Source: Toxotes chatareus | Taxonomy: Eukaryota > Chordata > Actinopteri > Toxotidae | Assembly: GCA_016801885.1 (NCBI GenBank) | Contig: CM028884.1 | Location: 9,676,181 to 9,740,180, forward strand | Length of the DNA stretch: 64,000 nucleotides | Direction: 5' to 3' | Part shown: piece after piece, positions 25,179-38,900 of the stretch | Position numbering within the stretch: position 1 is the stretch's first letter | Layout of the letters: the number at the start of each line of letters is the position of its first letter | Translations under genes and position numbers: made by a program | Notes under the pieces: model-generated | What the model was told of the DNA's origin: nothing | What the model saw: only the letters and a program-made list of their open reading frames with translations | Database searches by the model: none

Positions 25179-27714
25179 CACTACACATGCACACAAATAT
25201 AGAGTAACACCCAGGCTGAAAATTCAATAAAAGCACTGACACTGACAGTGCTTGGTACTATTTTGAATGGGAGCTTGGGCTTACTGGGGCTCTGGGCTGA
25301 CTGTAAAGTAGGAAAATCGAATTCTGTTGTTTTTCTTCTCTCTCTCTTTGTTAAAAAAAACATTTTTGTATGCCCTCCCTCCTCACAATGTCCACATAAG
25401 TCCTTGCATGCTTCACTGCTTGTAAGGTTCAGGAATCAAGTCCATGTTTTGTTCATACTGTAGCTTATACCAAGCATTTCTTTCTCAAATGATTAGACAC
25501 TGGTTCTGTTGCACTCCTGGGAATTCACCACACCTGCTCAACAAGTGCAGCCACGCTGTCATGTACGTGAATATCCATTTTCTTTGTGGCTAAATTGTAG
25601 CTGTCTCTCTGCGCATCCACTACCAAGAGAACCTCCTGCACATTTGTCCTACTTGGCAAATAAAGGGATTTTGATTCTGATGTGTCCCCCAAACTCTGCC
25701 CTCCAGTCCCTGTCTCTCTCTTAAATTCATCTATCTCTCTGCCTGGCTGGCCAGCCTGTCTTCTGATCTCGTCTACCTCTTTGTCTCTGTCCCGGGGGCC
25801 TCCACAGCGTGCAGAGTAGTCTGCAAAGTCTTAACTCAAACGAGACCCCTTCGCGCCCCGTTAAACCACCGACCTTCTCTGTCACTCCTGTCGCCCGCTG
25901 CTGCCGAGGACGGGGGCTTGAGCTGCAAGCTAAGAGACCCTGAGCTCAATAAAAGTGTGGGTGATTAAACAACTCCCTGTAATTGCTCCTTTTGTGCAGG
26001 AATCAAATGGTCACTCTTATTACGGAGGCAGGAGAGAGGGAGGCTGAGAGCAGTCACTTCCGCAGAGGGCCAGGCACCCTCGGTGACCCTCTGCCCTCCC
26101 GTCACTACTCCTTTATCTGACCTAACAACCACTCTGCAATGTGTGTGTTTACCTGCATGTGTGTGTATGTCCTAATGCCCTGTGCGTATGTGCCAGCGTG
26201 TGTATTAAATATGCAAAGAAAGCTGTTGAAACCAGGCATCTTAGAGTAACACTAGAGCTCCCCTCAGTGGTCGATGGTTGAACTACACAAGAAAAAGCCA
26301 CAGTTGGATCTAAGCAACATGCAGTTGTGTGCCACCAGCCAGCTGGCTTTGGTAATGGGGGACAAAGCCAAACCAGGGGACCATGTCCAACACGAGGGCC
26401 GGGTTTCAGAGATCATAGTAACACGTGAACCATACACATCATCTGCTAGTCACACACACATATACAGAGATCAGTACAAGGGCCCAGGCACAGGCCCTGT
26501 CAAATGGGTCAGCTTACAAAAGGGAGGGGCCCAATTACCGTAGCCACAAATACACACATAAAGTGCCTTTCAAGGGTCCATGAGTGCTTCAGCTTCCCTA
26601 TGATTATGCCCACTCTCCACACACCCAGCACTTGCTGTATACACATACAGGGCCTCCTGTGCCAAAACAGCCATCAGACTGGACTTTTGCTGAGGAGTAG
26701 CAATGAGATGTGTTCAGGCGGTGAAAGAGGAGAGCTTTCTGTGGTCAGAGAGACACAGAAAAGCACAAAAGAGCGAGCAATCGGCTGATGAACAACTATT
26801 AGTGATCTGCTCTCTTTGAGGTAAAAGCATACGTTGCCATATTTAAAGAAGGAGAGATTAGATTTGAGGAAATCAATGTAAACTTGAATCAATTTTGTGA
26901 TGCAATAAACTGAAAACATGAGGATGTAGTTTTAGTGAGCCTGAACGTCCTGCAGTATATTCCAATGTATTGGCCTGTCTTGCACCACTTCCTCCAGATG
27001 TAAATCAATTACTTTTCAGAGGGAAATCTGGCAACATACTTCTGCCAAATGCATGCAATAAACTCAACTATAACCTCCCCCCTATCATCATCATTATGCC
27101 TTTCCTTCAAATTCCCTTTTGTACAAGATGTGCTAATATGTAGCTGGACATTTTGTGTGCTTGGTGTTTCTTTGTGTACGGAGTGATGTGTGTCGGTGTG
27201 ATGCCAAGACTTGTTTAACCCGTCTACAATTATTATTAAGCCTAATTACTTTCTTTTTTTATTCCGGGGTAGCATTAATGTATCATATTCTCACACGAGA
27301 ATCAATAAAGTGTTGTATTTTGTCATGTGTGACTGACACACTTTGTGACACACACAAACCAAATACTTTATACTCACGCTTTTATATCAAGCACGTTTCA
27401 ATCAAATGCAGAACATAATGGCTCTAAGTACTGATGGAAAATAAAGGTTGAAAAACATAATCCAACTCCACCTTATATGGCATCAACATTTTTAAATAAT
27501 TCTAATGTGAGAGTTGTGCATATGGAAAAAAAAAAGTCTGGTTTGATCTTCAGACTAAACTGGAAAATCAGGCAGAGGACTCAGGTAGTCCATATTGGTG
27601 GAGTAATGGTGCCCCCTTCTGCTCACAATGCTAGCACAAAGCCTCAGCCACAAAAGACAGTTCCGCATTTAATGGTCACATTTATTTAAAGAAAAAAAGA
27701 GAGACTGTATGTAA

Positions 27715-29807
27715 AACTGTGCAAAATCAGGCTTTATTCTTTTTTTTTCCTGCATCGTCGCCTTTCATCATCATCATAATCACCATCATTGTCGTCAACA
27801 TCATCTTGGAAAACATTACTCACCAGAGACAGAGAGCGAGAGAACAGATTCTCAAAGAGACTCGTAGCTCAAACCTCTTGGCAAAAACAGGCATCTGTTT
27901 TTAGTGCAGTCCCACAACATAATGAGTCTGCTGTACATGTCCATCTCTTTCTGGGCAATACATTTCACAGTTCTCCAGTGTCCTTATTTACAGCTCATTC
28001 CCTTTCAGCACCTCAAAGTCCATTCAGTAGTCAGATATCCATATCAATACAGACGTAGTTAAGATGTTGGATATTATAGTCTTCCTGACTCCATAAATAC
28101 TCTATTTTCCCCTCTTTTCCGCCACTACCTGTCTACTGCAGGTCCAAGGACAGTCCATTTCTCCAGTTTAGGCAAACGTTGAATAAGTGCAATGTCTAGT
28201 ATAATGTCAAGAAAATACAAACTCACACGTACATACATACGTACAGTACATGACTAACTGATAAACTTGATTAGCTATACAAGGTTACCATTCTCCAAAG
28301 CGAAACCAAAAGAGCTGCACATTAATGCACCTCTAAAACATCCAGTGTCCATTAGGTAGGATGGGGAAGGATGAGAGCTCACCTGAACTGGATACTGTCA
28401 GTAGATAGTTTGGTTAAATTGTCCATGTTTTTTTTTTTTGTTGTTGTTGTTGTTGTTTGTTCTTTTTTTTCTGTACAGTGAATTTTGTAAGATGTGAATC
28501 CAATGGGAAGTGTAGTACGTACACAAAGATTTATTCCAGAATAAAACATCCAAAGAAAAAAATGATGCCTGCTTAAACAAACTGATTTTTTAATCTTTTT
28601 TTTTCACCTTTTTTCACCAAAAACCAACCTTCTGAAACTTTTCATGTAAGTGTAGTGGTAGATACCCATTTTTTCAAAAATAATTGTGGAGTTACAGCCC
28701 TAGCCTCTGCAAACCAAAACAATGAATTAAACGTATCTCAAAGCAGCAAAATGCTCCAGGGTTGGGTTGGGTGTTAATTCTCAGTGGAATCAGTAATAAT
28801 ACCAACCCTTTTTGCATTATAGGGTATAATCTCATTAATGTTAATAACAAAAATATCATTAAAAGAAGTTTTTAGGAAATTTTCTGGCCCTTGTTCTTAT
28901 TTAACCTGTCATGTTACGCTTCTGTCCAGTCAGATAAAAGTAGTGGGTTCTTTTTATTTGTTGCAGGGGCTGTTTAGGGCTATGCAGTTCTGAAAGTGCG
29001 TCATCAATAAGAACGGTCTTAATTCTGTAATGAAAAATCATAATCTTGTCAATGGCTGTTTGATAATCAAAGTGCCTATAGTGTATGTAAGTTCAAGCCA
29101 CACCTTGCTAACTGGATTTCGGCAACTTTATCCAGTGGACAAGGACAAAATGACACAGCAAATGCTCACCCCTCAGATAACCATGTCACAGACCTTAATT
29201 CATGTCATTAGTCGAAGAAAATTAAATAAATGAATTAGAGATAATGCCTTTGCAAACACAATAAGAGAACACACTTCTATGTGCATGTAAATCCATCCAA
29301 CCACAAAGGGACCTAATTATCTTTTGGAATGATTTTTTTTTTTTAACTAGATATTCACAAAGAGAAATGATAAATAGAGATAATTAGTCCAAAGGATCCG
29401 TAAAAGTGCAGCAAGAGAAGAGAATGCCCAGTTGGCCCAGGGTTTGAAAGTGTGTCGAGAGCCACACATAACTACCTCCTTTTTCTTTCACCAGAGTGGT
29501 ACAGTTCTGCTGTAAATGTCATGAACTCAGAGAATCAGACTGACTCTGACCAGGCAAAACCTAAGTGAGGGTTAAATGAACATGTAATGTGTAGCCATTC
29601 GGAGTGAGGGAACAAAGGAGAGAGAGAGAGGGGAAAATGAGAGGACCAGAACAAAACGACATTAGAAATAATGTGCTCAAAAGCTCTCTCGGCCTTCGGT
29701 ATCAGGCCCGAGGTCAGCTTGACCAAACATTTGCTCTATTCTGTCTGCCTGCCTGTGTTCCTCCGCCAGAGAGACATATCGATCCAAGCGTCACTGTTGA
29801 ACCTCCA
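27715..29807 (-). other. parp6: Probable parp6 3' UTR with candidate poly(A) signals
   Basis: This is the sequence downstream of the parp6 stop codon (29,808-29,810, minus strand). AATAAA hexamers on the minus strand lie at 28,953-28,958, 28,530-28,535 and 27,733-27,738. The last is followed by a short U-poor stretch, which would give a 3' UTR of about 2.1 kb; the nearer signals would give about 0.9 or 1.3 kb. A (TTG)n tract lies at about 28,438-28,456. Which signal is used cannot be told from sequence, so the right limit is an inference. Confidence 0.35.
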
Positions 29808-29910
29808 TTAGCTGGAGTAGATCTGGGTCCCAATCACACGCATGATCTCCTTCTGAACCTTAGGCTCCTGGGTGTTAATGTTGGCATCTCCTACTTGGCC
29901 ATCTTCATAC
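29808..29910 (-). CDS. parp6: parp6 exon 22, C-terminus and stop
   Basis: 103 nt coding. Acceptor ATGTGTGCAG. Encodes VYEDGQVGDANINTQEPKVQ through RVIGTQIYSS then TAA. Holds the third triad residue (Tyr in VYEDGQ). Confidence 0.96.
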
Positions 29911-32900
29911 CTGCACACATACACAGATACATAGGGTTTGTATCATTCAGTGTATTTTATAATTCTGTGAAACAAGTTATTTATTTTTCTGTTGTATTTT
30001 TCTGTACTGTTTGGTTTGGTGCAGGGGACCCAGAAAAATAAAGTATATTTTTATATCATCAAATAAAAACTAGCCTTTGCACAGACAACCGAGCCTCTGT
30101 GAATTACTCTCATCACTACAGTGATTTTTCAAGAAGCATTGTTAGGTCTGCTATGATAAATTTTCTTGTTTTTATTCTAACCATATCACTCATTTCTTCA
30201 AGATGAGAAATAGAACAAAGCATACACAGAGCACAAGTTCAGAACTGAATTATATTTAGCTGTGATTTAAATTTGATTGCAGGCAATCTCAAATCTAATT
30301 TCCTACTCAGAAGACAGCAGTGGACATGATAATAGACTTTGCCATCTGGTGAATGCGCGTGTCCAAAGCTTGGATCCAGAGCCCTGACATCAGCAACCGA
30401 TGTGGATGCCATGTTTTAGCTGTTGGGCTCCACGGCTTAAAACATCATATTGAAAGTCTCTGACCTGAGAGGAACCCGGTTTAGTGAAGTGGTAGCACCA
30501 CTCAACCATGAGCGCAATTTATTCACTACCAGTTGAAAATGATGATGAGTGATGAGGGGACAACAGCAGTATGTACCTTAATTCTTCATTCATTAAATCC
30601 CCTTCATCATCTGTAGTTTAGCAGGTGAAAAAAGCAACCTGAGTAATGAACTATGCATTTAAATGTGATGATGATTTTAATGTTTTAAGCCTGGTTGCTA
30701 TGCCAACTCTTCAGGTAATTGGCCATTAAATCTGTGGAAATAATGACTAATCATTTCTAAGGACTTTAAAGTGTTGGGAATACTTACACAAAAAAGAAGC
30801 GAGTACAGACATGGTCGGATACAGGACACACCCAGATGTTACCATGTTTCTGCAGATCCTTAGATGTGATAACTGTTTAAAAGAGAAAAGCATGTTTCAC
30901 GTAAGTACTTAATTATTATTATCAAGTTATTGTTACTGGTTGCAGTAGTGATGCTCTTTTGTTATTCCACATTCCATGCGCTACAGCTTAAGGGTTTAAA
31001 CTCATTATGTTATTATCCTAAGTGACACACTTGTTTACTTTTAATTGTTTTCTCCTATTATGATGATTATGATCATGCATATGATAACTGCTCAGATTTT
31101 TTTCACATATCATTGCGCATTTACACACTAGTCACATTATCCACTTTTATTTAGATTTTAATCACCTAACTTTGTGGCATTTTCTCTCTGTTTTATTCTT
31201 TTTTAAATGGTTTTCAAATTTGACAAAGGAGGGACTATTTAATAAAACAATTTATTAAGTAATTAATTTAATTGGTTAAATAATTTTCAGATTTCATGTT
31301 TTTATTTAAATGTGTAATTGTTCAAATACACATAACTATATGTGTGTTTGTATGCACACACACACACACATATACACAGTATATCAAATACACTAATGCT
31401 ACATATTCACTTTGATCTCAGCTTCAACATTATTAATTCTGTATGTTATTACCTTCACACAGAGCGATGCAGTTCAGATTTCTACTCTGAAGAAACCTTG
31501 ACTGTATTGGACGGCTCTATTGAGAAAACATACAACAGTAAGGACCAACCAAGCTGCTCCAATAAATATCATAATCTAACTGAGCTTCTAACATTGTTAG
31601 CTACAAACACTGACTCTGTACAGAGTGTAATAGTCAGACCCAGGGCATTGTGATTATAAGAAACATTTGCATAATCTCAGCATACACATTTAAAATGCAT
31701 TCTGCCCTCATCTTGCAGTCAGTGTTGATTTCTCTCAAAGCTACAGATTGTCCCTTGTCTCCCATCTTCTTTGGTTGTAATGGGAATCTGGATTTACATT
31801 GCGCAAAGATCTATTACTTTATAAATGCAATAGGTATGTGAGGATGTAATATATCCTGTTCTCTCACCTGTGGTATGGTGTTCATGCGGTTGTAACGCTG
31901 CACCAGTTCATCTTTGGTGGGCATGCGGTGCTGTCCTTTCCCCATTCCTGCAAGAAGCAGAACACAGAGAGTAAACAACCCTCAGCCAGAACGACCTTAC
32001 CTCGAGTCAGTCAAGCTGTGAAAAACCTTCCTCAAGTGGTGATGAACTCCTTGTACAGAGAAATTATTACCCATGGTGCTAACCTTCATGTGAAGGTTAT
32101 TGGTCGAAAATGCCACTGAATATTTCTATATTTAAATAAAAGAACTGCCAAATGAATTTCAACATTCAGTGTCAAAAACAAAAGCGATAGAGCAAGTACA
32201 GTTGGTGTCATTTTTATTCTTTTTATTATCAAGGAACAACTTAAATACAACATTCTTGGACCATTTATTCTGATAATTTGTGCCATCTTAAGAAAAAGAG
32301 CTGTAACTAAAGTACTCTGTCTATCGTACAGTTAGCCCATTAACTGCCCTTGATCTAGCAAGGACAAATCTAACCAAGTGGAGTTTATACCAAAAACAGT
32401 AATGTTTTTTTTAGTCTTTTAGTTTAGATTTAAGTGGGAGGAGAGCCCTGCTGGCAACCTGCTGGCAACCACATAACCACCATTAGACTACCATTGTAGA
32501 TGGCTGTACAACCCCACCCAACAAAAAGAAAACAATATAAAAAGCCAACAAAGTACCAAGTAACGCACACAAATCCACTGACAGCCCCATTTTATATAGC
32601 CACAACATAAAGTATGGAATGGTAGGTGGCACTCAAGCTCAGAGGCCCAAGGCCCAGCACCCAAAATGGACACACAACACAGTGAAGCACAACAGGATAG
32701 CATGGAAAGCTCCCACATGTGAAAATGAAGTATTCCACAATGATAATCAGGCCACGGCACACAAAGAACACACAGAGTCATATCAACCCACATGGTGGAA
32801 AAAAGGAAGAGGCGGCGCCGGTGGGGTCTGAGTGGAGAGGAATGAGCCGTTCCTACCTGAGTATCCAAAAGATATGCTGGAGATGGGGCTCAGATAGATG

Positions 32901-35900
32901 CCCTTTCCATATGCTGCCCCATGCAGCTTGGGTTTGAAAAGAGCAGGAAGGAAGGGTCACTGAGCAGTTGCACAGGACAACATACACACACACGGTATGT
33001 GTACTCTCAGGTACAGTGCAAACTTACACACCAAACATACTGTAGTTACATCATAGGAAAATCTGTATACGTCAGTGTTTAATATACAGTATATATATAT
33101 ATATCTGTGACAGTTTACCTGGCAAAGCCCACCAACAAAGCATACTAAATACACACACACACACAAACCCAAAGACGGTAGACGGCAACGAGCCAGAGAA
33201 AGAAATGATAGTTTCATTATTCAAGTGAATAATCTGCAACAACTCCTATAATCCACACAGTCACACCTCTTCACCGTGAACATATTTTCTTCATACAACA
33301 TAACGTAGTCCATCATTTCATGCTCTTGAATTTCTGTGTATAAAATGTTCAGGTATTCAAGCAATGCTGAAATCAGAAATGAGACCATGAATGCTGGTTT
33401 GAAGATGAAAGATGACACAAGAAATGATGATGAGCCTTCACACAAGGATGTCCATAAGGAGGAAAGCAGCAGGACCACAGGTGTAACATGGACAAGTGTT
33501 CATAAGCCACAGTGAAGCCAGAGGAGAAACAAGAGGACGAACAAAGAGCAACTTGATGGGGAAAAAAATGGGAGGGAGATGGAGGTCAGGACGTGGCACA
33601 TCTGGGAAAAATCAAAAGGAACAATAGACGAGAGGTTTTGTGTGATGGCTGGAGCTGGAGGCAGACTCAGCCCTCCGCCTCCTCCTCCTCTACTGAAACA
33701 CAATGAAGGGGGTGGGGTGGGAGGGGTGTCAATGCTCAAGGTGAAACAGAGAGGAGAAAGAGGAGGCAAACAAGCATGGAGGCGAGATCAAAGATGGAGA
33801 GTTCAAAAAGTTAGAGAACAAAGAAGGCATAAATGAAACACATCAGCATGATCGAGCAATCACGGCCGACGTGAAAGTTTCATAGATCCTTGAGATTTCA
33901 GATTTAATTGTGTTTAATCTATTTTCAGGACATGCCGGCGTATCTCCAAGTGGTCATTATCAGCCATATTGTGCAAATGAGACAAGTCTGTGCTCTCTAG
34001 CACTCACGTCTTCTTTTCTTGTTTTATTATTTACTTATCCTTTACAGGCCTGGGTCACAAAGTGCAACGCCAACCTTGGCAGGACAACATAAAGTTTCAG
34101 ATGGATGCAGACCTGAGTAAAACAAGTACACATTGGGAGGGAAGGTATGGGTTTTTTTTTTTTTTACTTCTGCCATGAAATTATCTTTATGGTACTCAGT
34201 TGTACCCATCTGGTTCCAACTAGTTTTAAATGAACTCTATAATGATTTGAGGCTACAATTGGACTTAGGTCCGAATAGATAATGAGTGGCGCCAGTTACT
34301 GACCTTATATGGAAGCCTTTCTTATTCACCCACATGAAGTATGTACTCACTACCATGGAGTTTGTCCTTTGCATCCTTCAGCTTCAGACCTAGCCTACTC
34401 AGTGCTCTAGGTGGTTAACCCCTACAGGGCACGCAGGCAGCGTCCTGACATCACAGCTGACACGACAGTCCCTTCCCTTTGTCCCACAACAGGAAGAGAC
34501 ATGCTGTCTGCTGCTGTCGGCTACGGAGTCAGAAAGCAGCCGACATTGCCCAGGAAAATCTCCCAGTGTGCCCTGCTTGCTAAAATGCCAATTGCAAAGC
34601 TAATGAAAGGGAAGCTGGCATCCATTAACTGCAAAAATGAATCAGCCGGACAGCAAGCCTGCTCTATCTGAGAGCAGGTTTACTGTCCGAGAAGAGATGC
34701 ATCGTAAATTCCAGCCAACTGCCAGGATTACGTACCTGCAGTTTGGTATAAGAGGCATTGACTAGTCCATTTCTCAGAACAGAGTGCCAGTTCTCTATAT
34801 GGGAACCACTAGAGCAAGTGTAGAGAGAGGGAGAGATAAGAAAGAAGAGATAAAACAAAGTGCTGTGTGATGGGTGGATCTCAGTGCGCAACCACTGGTG
34901 TGTAATGGCCAGATCCATGCTGTTCAAGACCACTGGAATAAAATGACACTGTAGTGCATTTTATCTTGTGACCTCTGACTCACAGATCACAGTCTTTCTA
35001 CCAACCTTTTGGTAAAAATGCTATGTCTAAAATCTAATTAAATAAAATAAAGGAGAATCACTTATATCAACTGGCAACAGAAAGAAGAAATTAAGATTAG
35101 CAAATGGACATTTACTAAAATCTTATTTATTATTTGTATTTACTCTACCACAAATTGCCATGAATTGTTAGACTTGTACAAAGAATCTACAAAAATGGCT
35201 GTATTAGCTTTACAGCTTTTTACTCTTTATTATGTACGTATTTTCTAAAACCTACTATTTGAGATTGATGAAGAGAGAGATTCAGAGAGTCAAACTCTCT
35301 TCTGCCAACCACAAAGGAACTAGTGTAATCATCTATTTATACCATGCAAGGACATTTTGGGACATTCTGTTACATTATGACAGTCCTCCAGATTTCAATC
35401 ATTCAATATTTAGAAAAAAGCATTAAGTATTAAAAGTATTAAAGAGTGAACATCAAAGGTGACAACCCATCCACTCTTGTGTTTCAGTGCAAGATGAGTT
35501 GAATTTGAATACATCTCCCAGTGCAGGTATCCGTAATGTCTTAAAATAAAATACAACAAAGGTCACAGCAGTGTCACCAGTGCTGTTATTTTTATCTAGT
35601 TTCAAGGCTATTTGAGGTTCATCTTCCCACAGTCTAATAAATAAACAGGGCAAAGTTTCTCTGAACTCTAATCATGTATTTGTATTTGTTTTGAGTGTTT
35701 CTATTTATATCAATACAAAATGATGGCAGAGAATGAGAAGGAGAATTATTAAATTTGTATTATTAATCAGCGTAAAGAGGGACAGTTAACACCGCTCATG
35801 AGTGAGTTGTGCCCTGCAAGTGCCCAGATGGGCTGTGTGTATCTAAAATATTCAGCAGAGCCCCATCTGCTACAGTATAAATCTCTGTTTCACAGACGTT

Positions 35901-38900
35901 GCTGGCTCCATGTGCTGGCTTAGCAAGGTGGCTTCTCTGTCCAAGAGAATAGCCACTGCTCTGTGCTGTTGTTTGTTATGGTTCAATAAAAATCTGCTAG
36001 AATGGCCCATCATCCGCGATATAATGACCAGGTGTTAGCCTGAGACATGTTCATGTGTGTACTGCTGTAATGCTAAATTACACATGCATTTTAGTAAATA
36101 TGTTTGATTTGAGATCACTTATTTACAGCATGTGAAGTTTCACTTAATATTTGCTCTACAGCCACAAGCTTAACAATATGAGAACCACATATTAATTTGT
36201 TTTGTTTTATGAGTCTGAATGATTTTACTTTATAAGGTAAGAGTTGAAATAGCCTCACAATGTAAAGAGTATTGATTGTACGGGAACTGCAAAGGCCAAT
36301 GACAGGGGCAAAGTGGACTCACTGGAAGGCGAAGGTGCTGCCGTATAGCTTCTTGGCAGTGCGAAAACGAGCCTCCTTGGCCGGGGGACTGCTGAGCAGC
36401 AGGAACTGGTGGGAGGTGTGCATGAATTTCAGTTGCTATCACAATGAGATCATGAGGGACAAGTGAGAGCAAGAGAGAGACAAACAGAGAGATGGAATAA
36501 GTGAGCATGGACCATTAAATTACACAATGCAGCAGTAAACAACTAATTTAATATAGGAGACTTGAGGGGATGTCATTCTGGTGTCCTACCCTACTGAGAG
36601 GCAGCTTGACGATATGAGACCTGTTACTGGAAATGATCCTGCAGAAAAAAAAAGATAATACAGTAAATAAAATAAAGTGCAACAAACCTGAAGGGGCCTG
36701 CCATTTCCCTCCCACCCTCACATAATAACATGAAGAACCACAATAGACTTTCTCATAACAGACATTCTGACTTGTCATGATAGAAAAAGCGCTGTCTCTA
36801 ATTAATGATGGGTCTATTCACATGTCTCAGTACGCCACGACAGCCTGACAGAGAGGCAGTGTGTAAAGTAGCAGGACACTGAAACTGAAGCAGCTAAATG
36901 AAATTCAGCCATTATTAATTTTATCATTTACCCCACTGCTTTTCCTGCTATGACATATTAAAATGCTATTGGAATAAACTCATTAGCGTTATAGTGTTGT
37001 CCATTATCATTTAATATGTTAAGTTAGATATTCTATCTATTAATGTGTAGTACTGTGTATTATTTTCTGAAACAAAGTCAAAGTCTGTTAACATGCATCC
37101 ATTTTTAGGACGTATTCTGTCGACTCACCACTGTAACAGGGGATGGGCCAAAGGGTCCAGTTTGTCCATCTGCTTCTTGATCTCCAGATATGAGCCCTGA
37201 AAAATCCACAAAAAGAATGTGCTGTTTTCAGATGTTTTTTAAATCACATTTCTGTTTTTTCAGTGGGGAAACAAGCGGAAGAGTAACACAGGCAAGATAA
37301 ACTAATCAGCAGTAACTGTCACTTTCATAGGCAAAACCCCCACCCATGCAGCTCAACACCACAGTGGAAAGACCTAAATAAAGGACTGTAGGGCCTATGA
37401 TGGACTTAATAATGAGGATCACATATAAAGTGAAAACCTAAAAGATTCTATGTACACATTATACAACATGTGGATGATTCCCCTCTGTCCCTCCCATCTC
37501 CACCTTGTACCTGGGTCATTTCCCGGATGGACATGACGCTATCCAGTGCTTTCTGCAGTCTCTCATAATTCTTCTTCTGTGTTCATTGGTTGAGCCAAGC
37601 ATCCATTGTATGCAATGAGAGGGGGAACAACATACAGATATCTAAAATCACTTGTAGAGGCTAAAGGTGGCTAAAATACTGTTACCTATCTATATTATAG
37701 GCAAAAACTATAGAATTTTACTGTTACGTAATCTTATGCATTCAACTTGTGAGCAGCTGTGGTTTTAATAGCATAAGTGTTGTGTTTTACAAATGGATGT
37801 TTCATCTTGGAAGGAGATTAATGTATTGGTATAGTTAGTAATGGCGACTCCAGCAGTGAGGATCCTGACCTTTGGGTTGAATGCCAGAGTCTTGGGGTCA
37901 TTGGGGTCAACTACTGATGGGTAGGGCTCAAAGATGATGCTCTTACGGGGAGACTCGAGAGCAGCTCGACACATAGCCACAAGTAGGTCAACCACCTGGG
38001 AAGACAGGGATTTCACATATAAACATTTTATGCCTTTGTGCCTGATCTGAGTTATATCATACAATATCTGTTGTGGTGCTGTCACCTCTGCTCCGGTGGC
38101 CACTTCTTCTGCAGCTCCGGACATCACACCCAGAGTGTAAAAGGAGAACACGCACAGCTCCCTGGTACACACAGCGGGCTACATAAACACACAAAGAACA
38201 AAGACAAATAATCCACCCACACATGTAATGACACACACTCTCTTTTTAACAGGATCACTGCTTCTCTTTCTCCTATGTGTTACCTTCAGCATGGATCCAT
38301 TCTGAAAGACGTGCTGTTCGTCACAGACCACGCAGTACTCGTTGAGCGTGGGGATCCTCTGCTCTGAGTACTTCATTATCTGTTAGGAGAAAAGCACAGT
38401 GGTGTTCCCAGTTATCACTCCCACCTCCAGCGCAGTCATAAAGACTAGTTTGGCAGAAGAATTGTCACAAATTACAATTTTAGCACTGCGGTTATGAATG
38501 GCTTAACCGGCTACAAGGTCCTTGCACAACAATGCAGTGTGCACCCCTCCCTTTGTCACTTCTAGCTACCAGCAGATACACAATTCCAAATACAATAGGG
38601 ACCTCACATCCATAGATATTGTAAGGTAGACCTTTATTGTTGGTTAAACACATACCTTAACCAAACATTAATAAAGTCTCGTAGAGATATTTACAAACAC
38701 TCGCCAGATACTGTTTACTGTTCTTATGTATTGTATTGTACTGTATTTAATCGCTGTATAAATGCTCAATGAACAGACCTTCTCCTCATGCAAATCCCAA
38801 TGAAAAAGTACTTGGTTTTAAATTTCCATCATGTGTTTACACTTTAGAGAGGACTCTCAAAGGACATGGTGTATAAGTGCTTCTTTAAATGAACTATTAT

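Larger units (their letters stand above)
23807..27714. other. Gene-poor intergenic stretch between satellite and parp6 3' end
   Basis: No coding exon could be supported. The stretch holds GA-rich purine tracts (about 24,020-24,110), a (CA)13 microsatellite at 24,371-24,396, a (GGA)n tract at 25,156-25,178, CT/CCT-rich sequence near 24,850-25,100, and two moderately GC-rich complex blocks (24,560-24,800 and 25,850-26,120) that could be conserved non-coding elements. The open frames of 60-130 codons here are low-complexity or overlap one another in several frames. Confidence 0.6.

Noticed and set aside
24719..25230. Overlapping plus-strand frames of 120-134 codons, rich in Pro, Ser, Leu
   Set aside because: Three frames are open at once over a CT-rich low-complexity stretch. 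There are no conserved motifs and no plausible splice structure.
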